A DNA stretch of 11,865 nt, from NCBI GenBank assembly GCA_016190585.1, contig JACPQH010000102.1, forward strand, positions 1 through 11,865, read 5' to 3'. The DNA comes from Chloroflexota bacterium (GTDB lineage: Bacteria > Chloroflexota > Dehalococcoidia > Dehalococcoidales > RBG-16-60-22). This document shows, piece after piece, positions 7,300 through 11,865 of the stretch. Made by a program: the position numbers and the translations under genes. Under the pieces are notes generated by a model. It had not been told where the DNA came from. It saw only the letters and a list, made by a program, of their open reading frames with translations, and did no database searches. How positions within the stretch are numbered: the first letter of the stretch is position 1; every line of letters begins with the position of its first letter.

Positions 7300-7338
7300 A
7301 TTTACAACAAACACTTAACAGTACTAATCGGAGGTATT

Positions 7339-7860
7339 ATGTCCCAAAGTCCGAGAAAAATAAAGACGGGGTTTTGGGTAATCTTAAGCATAGTAGGATT
7401 CTTTAGTTTTGTTTTTATCGCAGATTGGTGGAAAACTAATTCTACTATTGGTTTGATTATTCTATTGATTATTCTTGCTGGAGTAGCCTTCGCTTTGTAT
7501 CGTTTTCCCGGATTCAGGAATTTCTTTTTCCGAACCGCCAAAGAAACCGCCATAAAAGTTGCTTTTGAGAAAGAAGCCCCTAAGCGTGAACCAGTCCCTG
7601 TTGATATAAGAAAAATCGTTACTAACAGGTCTGCTTCCAGGTGTGAGAATCCTGACTGCGAAGCAAGTGCAAGACCACACCTACATCATATTGATAACGA
7701 CTTTAAACATAATAGCCCAAAAAATATTATTGCATTGTGTCCTAATTGTCATAGTAATGCCCATCAGAACAAGATGACCAACAGCCAGCTAAGAAACTGG
7801 GTACAAAGAAGTTACGAATCATATAAAAGCCTTAAGCAGGTTGGCGAGAGATTGAGATAA
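7339..7860 (+). CDS. Membrane-anchored HNH endonuclease-domain protein
   Basis: This 173-residue protein starts at ATG behind GGAGG (7330-7334). Two closely spaced hydrophobic helices lie at about residues 12-30 and 36-54, joined by a short polar turn, so both termini are probably cytoplasmic. A basic linker leads to an HNH domain at about 95-150: C102 and C107, the catalytic-type pair H116-H117 in HLHHID, N129, then LCPNCHSNAH with C134, C137, H138 and H142. The four cysteines suggest a structural zinc. This fits metal-dependent HNH nucleases used in restriction, phage or defence settings; the substrate is unknown. Hand counts of four 60-base lines give about 27-52% GC, against about 72% in a pilT line, and codon choice is AT-rich, so recent transfer is likely. 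No partner methyltransferase or immunity gene is seen nearby. Confidence 0.8.
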   Translation: MSQSPRKIKTGFWVILSIVGFFSFVFIADWWKTNSTIGLIILLIILAGVAFALYRFPGFRNFFFRTAKETAIKVAFEKEAPKREPVPVDIRKIVTNRSASRCENPDCEASARPHLHHIDNDFKHNSPKNIIALCPNCHSNAHQNKMTNSQLRNWVQRSYESYKSLKQVGERLR

Positions 7861-7932
7861 AGAGAGGTCTTTTGCCCAGCATTGGTGTGTCGCCACCCAC
7901 GTTTATACCGATAATTCGCGCCTGCCGCCCCT

Positions 7933-8235
7933 TCATCCCACCCCGGCCTTCTTGAAGTCGCAGCCCAGCGCCGCCAGGAGGTCGCCCACGGCGTAGTCCC
8001 GCTCCAACTGGTGACGCATCGGCAGCTCCGGGTGCACGGTATACAGGTTGCCCCGCCCCTCCTTGCGCCGCGCCACGTAACCGGCCCCCTCCAGCTCGGC
8101 GATGATCTTCTGCACGCCCCGCTGGGTCAGGCCCACCTCCCGGGAGATAACCTCGGTAGTGCTTCTCGGGTACCGGGTGATATAAACGAACACCCGCCCG
8201 TGATTAGAGAGAAAGGCCCACTGACCTTTTTCCAA
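7933..8235 (-). CDS. Winged-helix transcriptional regulator, MarR/ArsR-like
   Basis: This 100-residue minus-strand protein starts at TTG (8235), preceded by GGAGGG (8240-8245) and an in-frame TGA directly before the start, so no longer form is possible. Residues about 26-49 (TTEVISREVGLTQRGVQKIIAELE) form the helix-turn-helix. Residues 53-67 (YVARRKEGRGNLYTV) form the wing. The C-terminal part (LPMRHQLERDYAVGDLL) resembles a family of small regulators that I associate with Dehalococcoidia-type genomes. No ligand or metal site is evident. It is divergent from the carboxylase genes and lies beside a symmetric promoter region, so it likely represses itself and may control pycB-pycA; that target is inference. 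Confidence 0.82.
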   Translation of the reverse strand: MEKGQWAFLSNHGRVFVYITRYPRSTTEVISREVGLTQRGVQKIIAELEGAGYVARRKEGRGNLYTVHPELPMRHQLERDYAVGDLLAALGCDFKKAGVG

Positions 8236-8239
8236 TCAG

Positions 8240-8245
8240 CCCTCC
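8240..8245 (-). promoter_or_regulatory. Ribosome-binding site fixing the TTG start of the regulator
   Basis: On the minus strand this reads GGAGGG, four bases before the TTG at 8235. The frame upstream is closed by a TGA directly adjacent to the TTG, and no ATG occurs in the N-terminal part, so the TTG is the natural start. Confidence 0.65.
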
Positions 8246-8257
8246 GGCCGCGGCGCG

Positions 8258-8286
8258 TTGACGTCACGGCGCGCCTGGGTTATAAT
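8258..8286 (+). promoter_or_regulatory. Sigma70-type promoter toward pycB-pycA
   Basis: TTGACG (8258-8263) and TATAAT (8281-8286) are separated by exactly 17 bases. Transcription should begin near 8293, giving a leader of about 160 bases before pycB. The -35 hexamer is embedded in the palindrome TGACGTCA (8259-8266), and the inner inverted repeat begins right at the -10, so a bound repressor would block both elements. Confidence 0.7.
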
Positions 8287-8317
8287 TATGAACGTCAATA
8301 CGCCTATTATCGTTCAT

Positions 8318-8346
8318 ATATTAATCCAATCCGGTTATGACGTCAA
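8318..8346 (-). promoter_or_regulatory. Candidate promoter for the winged-helix regulator
   Basis: On the minus strand, TTGACG (8346-8341) is followed after 17 bases by TAATAT (8323-8318), which matches four of six -10 positions. The predicted start is near 8311. It sits at the mirror position of the + strand promoter and fires toward it, so the two transcripts would overlap by about 19 bases at their 5' ends. It is weaker by sequence than its partner. Confidence 0.5.
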
Positions 8347-8380
8347 CCGTAACAAGTGAGAACCGCGGGGCAGCGCGCGG

Positions 8381-8408
8381 CCCGAGAAGGCCCAAGCGGC
8401 TTCCCGGG
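8381..8408 (+). promoter_or_regulatory. Hairpin in the pycB leader
   Basis: CCCGAGAAG (8381-8389) can pair with CTTCCCGGG (8400-8408), with eight of nine pairs and a 10-base loop. It lies in the predicted 5' leader, 22 bases before the AGGAAGG purine run that precedes pycB. No T-run follows, so it is not an intrinsic terminator. A role in translation or mRNA stability is possible but unproven; the region is GC-rich, where such stems arise by chance. Confidence 0.25.
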
Positions 8409-8452
8409 GGGGCCCTGGCTAATTCGAAGAAGGAAGGTCAAAGTTAATCCTA

Positions 8453-10180
8453 ATGGGCATACTCTTGACGGATACCACCTTGCGGGACGCGCACCAGTCG
8501 CTCATCGCCACGAGGATGCGCACCCGGGACATGCTTCCCATCGCCGCGAAGCTGGACCAGGTCGGCTTTTTCTCCCTGGAGGTGTGGGGTGGCGCCACCT
8601 TTGATGTCTGTGTCAGGTTCCTGAACGAGGACCCCTGGGAGCGGCTGCGCAGCTTGCGGGCCCGGGTGAAGAATACCCGGCTCCAGATGCTGCTGCGCGG
8701 GCAGAACCTGGTCGGTTACCGCCACTACGCTGATGATGTGCTGCGGGATTTTATCCGCCTTTCCGTTAAAAACGGTGTTGACGTGTTCCGCATCTTCGAC
8801 GCCCTGAACGATATCAGGAACATGGCGCTGGCCATCCAGGTGGCCAAGGACTACCAGGCCCACGTGCAGGGCGTCATCTGCTACACCACCAGCCCGGTGC
8901 ACTCCACGGAGAAATTCGTCCGGATGGCGCTGGAGCTGGAAAAGCTCGGCTGCGACTCTATCTGTGTCAAAGATATGGCCGGCCTGATTTCCCCGGCGGC
9001 GGCTACCGAGCTGGTCACTGCCATCAAAACCAGGATAAAAATACCCCTGAACCTGCACTCCCATTGCTCCAGCGGTATGGCGCCGCTCAGCTATTATGCG
9101 GCGGCGCTGGCCGGGGTTGATATCGTTGATACCGCCTTCTCCGCCTTCGGCTGGGGGACGTCGCAGCCGCCCACGGAGAGCATCGTGGCCGCTTTGAAAG
9201 ACACGCCCTACGACGCCGGGCTCGACCTGGAGCTGCTTTACGAAATCGGCGAGTATTTCGCCGCCCTGAGCGGCAAGTACCGGATGCTGTTCACCGCCGA
9301 GACGACCCGCCCCAGCGTCAATGTCCTCCTGCACCAGGTGCCCGGCGGGATGCTGTCCAACCTGGTGAGCCAGTTACGGGAACAGAACGCCCTGGACAAG
9401 TTCAGCCAGGTGCTGGAGGAAGTGCCCCGGGTGCGGGCTGATCTCGGTTACCCGCCGCTGGTCACCCCCACCAGCCAGGTGGTAGGCATCCAGGCGGTGC
9501 TTAACGTCCTGACCGGCGCCCGCTACAAGCAGGTCACCCAGGAGGTGAAAAACTACCTGCTGGGCCGCTACGGGCAGCCGCCGGGCGAGGTCAACGAAGA
9601 AATCAAAAAACTGGTCGCCGGCGACGAGCAGCCCATTGACGTGCGCCCGGCGGACCTTATCAAACCGGAGCTGCCGAAACTCCGCGAAGAAGGCCGGAAG
9701 CTCGGGATTATTCACCAGGAAGAAGACCTGATTACCTACGCGCTTTACCCCCAGGTGGCGGTAAAGTTCCTGCGCGGCGAGCTCAAAGAGGAGGCCATGC
9801 CCTCGACGGCCGGGCCCGCCGCCAAGGACGCCGCGGCGCCCGACCTGCCCATGGAGTTCAGCGTGGATGTCGACGGCGAGGTCTTCAACGTCAAAGTCGC
9901 CTCCGTGCTGGGCAAGACCATCGAGGTGGAGAAAGCCGGGAAACCGAAGCAACCGGCGCCGGGCGCGGTGACCTCCCCCATGCAGGGCATGGTGCTGGCC
10001 GTCAAGGTTAAAGCGGGGGACACCGTCAAGGAAGGCGATGTGCTGGTTATCATCGAAGCCATGAAGATGCAGAACCAGGTGGTGGCCGCCCGGGGGGGCG
10101 TCGTCAAGGAGATATATACTTTTCAGGGCGAGGTAGTCAACTCCGGTGACGCCTTGCTGGTCATCGAGGCGAAAGCCTGA
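8453..10180 (+). CDS. pycB: Pyruvate carboxylase subunit B (carboxyltransferase plus biotin carrier; OadA family)
   Basis: This 575-residue protein transfers CO2 from carboxybiotin to pyruvate to make oxaloacetate. Residues 1-~270 are the TIM-barrel carboxyltransferase: LLTDTTLRDAHQS with metal-ligand D7, the lysine expected to be carbamylated in CVKDMAGL (K173), and metal ligands H202 and H204 in LHSHCSSG. The conserved PYC/OADA region spans about 290-470. A linker (about 445-505) leads to the biotinyl domain with EAMKM; K538 is the biotinylation site, 37 residues from the C-terminus as usual. The ATG matches the family N-terminus, although the AGGAAGG site is rather far upstream (15 bases). 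Oxaloacetate decarboxylase alpha is homologous, but no membrane beta or gamma subunit is present and a biotin carboxylase follows, so carboxylase is favoured. 2-oxoglutarate carboxylase remains an alternative. Confidence 0.92.
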   Translation: MGILLTDTTLRDAHQSLIATRMRTRDMLPIAAKLDQVGFFSLEVWGGATFDVCVRFLNEDPWERLRSLRARVKNTRLQMLLRGQNLVGYRHYADDVLRDFIRLSVKNGVDVFRIFDALNDIRNMALAIQVAKDYQAHVQGVICYTTSPVHSTEKFVRMALELEKLGCDSICVKDMAGLISPAAATELVTAIKTRIKIPLNLHSHCSSGMAPLSYYAAALAGVDIVDTAFSAFGWGTSQPPTESIVAALKDTPYDAGLDLELLYEIGEYFAALSGKYRMLFTAETTRPSVNVLLHQVPGGMLSNLVSQLREQNALDKFSQVLEEVPRVRADLGYPPLVTPTSQVVGIQAVLNVLTGARYKQVTQEVKNYLLGRYGQPPGEVNEEIKKLVAGDEQPIDVRPADLIKPELPKLREEGRKLGIIHQEEDLITYALYPQVAVKFLRGELKEEAMPSTAGPAAKDAAAPDLPMEFSVDVDGEVFNVKVASVLGKTIEVEKAGKPKQPAPGAVTSPMQGMVLAVKVKAGDTVKEGDVLVIIEAMKMQNQVVAARGGVVKEIYTFQGEVVNSGDALLVIEAKA

Positions 10181-10211
10181 ACCTCAAGGCGGAACGGTTC
10201 GGGAGAAAGTC

Positions 10212-11693
10212 ATGATAAAAAAGGTTCTGGTCGCCAACCGCGGCGAGATAGCCATCCGCGTTATGCGGGCCTGCCGCGAGCTGGGGCTTACCTCGGTCGC
10301 GGTCTATTCCGAGGCCGACAAGGACGCCCTGTTCGCCAAGTACGCTGATGAGGCTTTCTACATCGGGCCGGCGCCGGCCGTCGACAGCTACCTGAACATC
10401 AGGAAGATCATCGAGGTTGCCGGGCAGTCCGGCGCGGACGCCATTCACCCCGGCTACGGTTTCCTGGCGGAAAACCCGAGCTTCGCCTACGCCTGCGAGA
10501 AGGCCGGCATCAAGTTCGTCGGGCCGTCGAGCCGGGTTATCGAGCTGATGGGCAACAAGATTGCCGCGAGGCAGGAGATGCAGAAGGCCGGGGTGCCGGT
10601 CGTCCCGGGTACCGACCAGTGCGTTACCGACTTCGCCCTGGCGCGGGACATCGCCGGCGATATCGGCTACCCGGTGATCTGCAAGCCGGCCGGCGGGGGC
10701 GGCGGCATCGGCATGAGGATAGTCGCCAACGAAGGGGACCTGCGGGAGGCGCTTGAGTCCTCGCGGGCGATCGCCTCGACGACTTTCGGCCTGGCGGACG
10801 TCTACATCGAGAAGTATATCTCGCGACCGCGGCATATCGAGTTCCAGGTGCTGGCCGACGCCCACGGCAATGTCGTGCATCTCGGGGAGCGGGAGTGTTC
10901 CATCCAGCGGCGGCACCAGAAGCTCATCGAGGAGTCGCCGTCAACGGTGCTGACCCCGGAGCTCCGCACCGAGATGGGGGATGCCGCGGTCAGGGTCGCG
11001 AAATGGGTCAGCTACGAAGGCGCCGGCACAATGGAGTTTCTCTACGCCGGCGGCCGGTACTACTTCCTGGAAGCCAACACGCGGGTCCAGGTGGAGCACC
11101 CGGTAACCGAGATGGTGACCGGGATCGACATCGTCAAGCAGCAGCTTCGGATCGCCTCCGGACTGCCGCTGAGCATGAAGCAGGTTGACATAAGGCCGCG
11201 CGGCTGGGCCATCGAATGCCGCATCAACGCCGAGGACTCGCTCAACAATTTCGCGCCGTCACCCGGCAAGCTGAAGGGCTACCGCTCGCCCGGCGGCATC
11301 GGCATACGGGTCGACAGCGGCGTCTACACGCGCTACTCGATACCGCCGATCTACGACCCGATGATATCGAAGCTCATCGCCTGGGGCCAGGACCGGGATG
11401 AGGCCATCGCGCGGATGCGCCGCGCCCTCTACGAGTACATCATCGCCGGGGTCAAGACCAACATCCCGTTCCACAAGGCCGTCATGGAGAACCCCCGCTT
11501 CGTCAGCGGGGAGCTCAGCACCCACTTCATCGAGACCGAGACTACCTTGATGGAGGACATGAAGACGATTATCGAACGGGAGAAGCCGCTGGAGGAGAGG
11601 CTGTCGCAGATCTTCGATGAGAAGAAGAAGGTGGCCGCCATCGCCGCCGCGACGGTACTGGCCCAGCACCTCAAGCCCCCGGTGAGCCCGTAG
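10212..11693 (+). CDS. pycA: Pyruvate carboxylase subunit A (biotin carboxylase; AccC family)
   Basis: This 493-residue protein carboxylates the biotin on the partner subunit using ATP and bicarbonate. I chose the ATG at 10212, after GGGAG (10201-10205), because it gives the canonical MIKKVLVANRGEIAIRVMRA; the frame is open further upstream only by overlap with pycB. Domains in order: N-terminal preATP-grasp (1-~110), ATP-grasp (~115-325) with the glycine loop KPAGGGGGIGM (K158), RHIEFQVLAD, and the active-site ANTRVQVEHP (R291, Q293, E295), then the biotin carboxylase C domain (~335-445). A ~40-residue charged and alanine-rich tail (LSQIFDEKKKVAAIAAAT) extends past the AccC core, as in two-subunit pyruvate carboxylases. 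The gap to pycB is 31 bases, so the genes form one operon. It could also serve acetyl-CoA carboxylase. Confidence 0.93.
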   Translation: MIKKVLVANRGEIAIRVMRACRELGLTSVAVYSEADKDALFAKYADEAFYIGPAPAVDSYLNIRKIIEVAGQSGADAIHPGYGFLAENPSFAYACEKAGIKFVGPSSRVIELMGNKIAARQEMQKAGVPVVPGTDQCVTDFALARDIAGDIGYPVICKPAGGGGGIGMRIVANEGDLREALESSRAIASTTFGLADVYIEKYISRPRHIEFQVLADAHGNVVHLGERECSIQRRHQKLIEESPSTVLTPELRTEMGDAAVRVAKWVSYEGAGTMEFLYAGGRYYFLEANTRVQVEHPVTEMVTGIDIVKQQLRIASGLPLSMKQVDIRPRGWAIECRINAEDSLNNFAPSPGKLKGYRSPGGIGIRVDSGVYTRYSIPPIYDPMISKLIAWGQDRDEAIARMRRALYEYIIAGVKTNIPFHKAVMENPRFVSGELSTHFIETETTLMEDMKTIIEREKPLEERLSQIFDEKKKVAAIAAATVLAQHLKPPVSP

Positions 11694-11751
11694 GGGTCGA
11701 CGAGACAGATCTTTCCGGCATAATTGACGAGCTCCCACCAAAAGCCTAACA

Positions 11752-11808
11752 GGGTGATGAAAAATGGGGCTTGAAGCCGCCGTCTTTGGCCTTTCACCCC
11801 GATTTTTT
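11752..11808 (+). terminator. Possible intrinsic terminator after pycA
   Basis: GGGTGA (11752-11757) pairs with TCACCC (11794-11799), with a small GGC/GCC hairpin inside (11768-11770 with 11776-11778). A run of six T follows at 11803-11808, and a second T-run lies at 11821-11826. The outer stem is short for its 36-base interior, so this is a moderate candidate only. No gene is visible in 11694-11865. Confidence 0.35.
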
Positions 11809-11865
11809 GCGGTTCTTGCCTTTTTTCTAACGAACTTATTGTATTTTGTCGGCTCGCCACCACCC

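Larger units (their letters stand above)
8257..8347. repeat. Symmetric promoter/operator region: inverted copies of one module
   Basis: The 10-mer GTTGACGTCA (8257-8266) recurs inverted as TGACGTCAAC (8338-8347). The inner 8-mer TATGAACG (8287-8294) recurs inverted as CGTTCATA (8311-8318). The two pairs share a centre within half a base (8302 and 8302.5). Between them, both arms also share TGGnTTA at matching positions. Each arm therefore reads GTTGACGTCA-N9-TGGnTTA-N3or4-TATGAACG toward the centre. A third TTGACGT copy lies inverted at 8292-8298. The arms carry the -35 elements of two facing promoters, so this looks like a dimer or tetramer operator for the adjacent regulator. Confidence 0.75.

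Noticed and set aside
7859..7873. AAAGA/TCTTT hairpin with a short T-run after the HNH gene
   Set aside because: Five AT-rich pairs and four T are too weak to call a terminator.
7886..7897. TCGCCAC-type string also found near the window end (about 11853), considered as flanking repeats of an element
   Set aside because: The match is only about seven contiguous bases and has no associated transposase or target-site signature.
10146..10211. Upstream extension of the biotin carboxylase into the pycB end
   Set aside because: The 22 extra residues do not resemble the family N-terminus. The ATG at 10212 has its own ribosome site and gives the canonical MIKKVLVANRGEI.
11429..11863. 144-codon minus-strand frame at the window end
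   Set aside because: It overlaps more than 250 bases of pycA coding sequence and has no recognisable domain. The part past 11694 alone is too short to support a gene, although a remnant cannot be excluded.
1..11865. CRISPR array, tRNA or rRNA genes, transposases
   Set aside because: I saw no regularly spaced repeats, tRNA or rRNA hallmarks, or transposase/integrase motifs on either strand.

Overview
This window is GC-rich, protein-dense bacterial DNA, interrupted by one clearly AT-richer island around bases 7130-7860. Gene content, the fused PilM-PilN protein and the winged-helix regulator type suggest a Chloroflexota (Dehalococcoidia-like) genome. That placement is inference from family resemblance, not something the sequence proves.

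Bases 1-6926 are the 3' part of a type IV pilus / type II secretion-like operon, all on the + strand and tightly spaced or overlapping. In order it holds: the C-terminal third of the assembly ATPase (PilB/GspE), the platform protein PilC, three minor pilin-type proteins (GspI/PilV-like, GspJ/PilW-like and PilX/GspK-like), PilO, a PilM-PilN fusion, and the retraction ATPase PilT. The ATPases drive pilin insertion and removal through PilC. The PilMN and PilO proteins form the inner-membrane alignment complex. The minor pilins probably prime the fibre or sit at its tip. No outer-membrane secretin or PilP is seen here.

Bases 6927-7338 are a gene-poor spacer. It holds a foldable stretch with a long-range stem (6993-7133), a strong sigma70-type extended -10 promoter (7190-7217) and a possible 21-codon leader ORF. 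These lead into an AT-rich gene (7339-7860) for a small protein with two predicted membrane helices and an HNH nuclease domain, which looks like a transferred cargo gene.

Bases 7933-8452 hold a minus-strand winged-helix regulator and a striking control region. Two face-to-face promoters are built from inverted copies of the same ~37-base module, centred near base 8302. One promoter points to the regulator and the other to the carboxylase genes.

Bases 8453-11693 encode a two-subunit biotin-dependent carboxylase, best read as pyruvate carboxylase: subunit B (carboxyltransferase plus biotin carrier), then subunit A (biotin carboxylase). Together they would make oxaloacetate from pyruvate, bicarbonate and ATP. 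The last 172 bases hold a possible terminator and no gene I can support.
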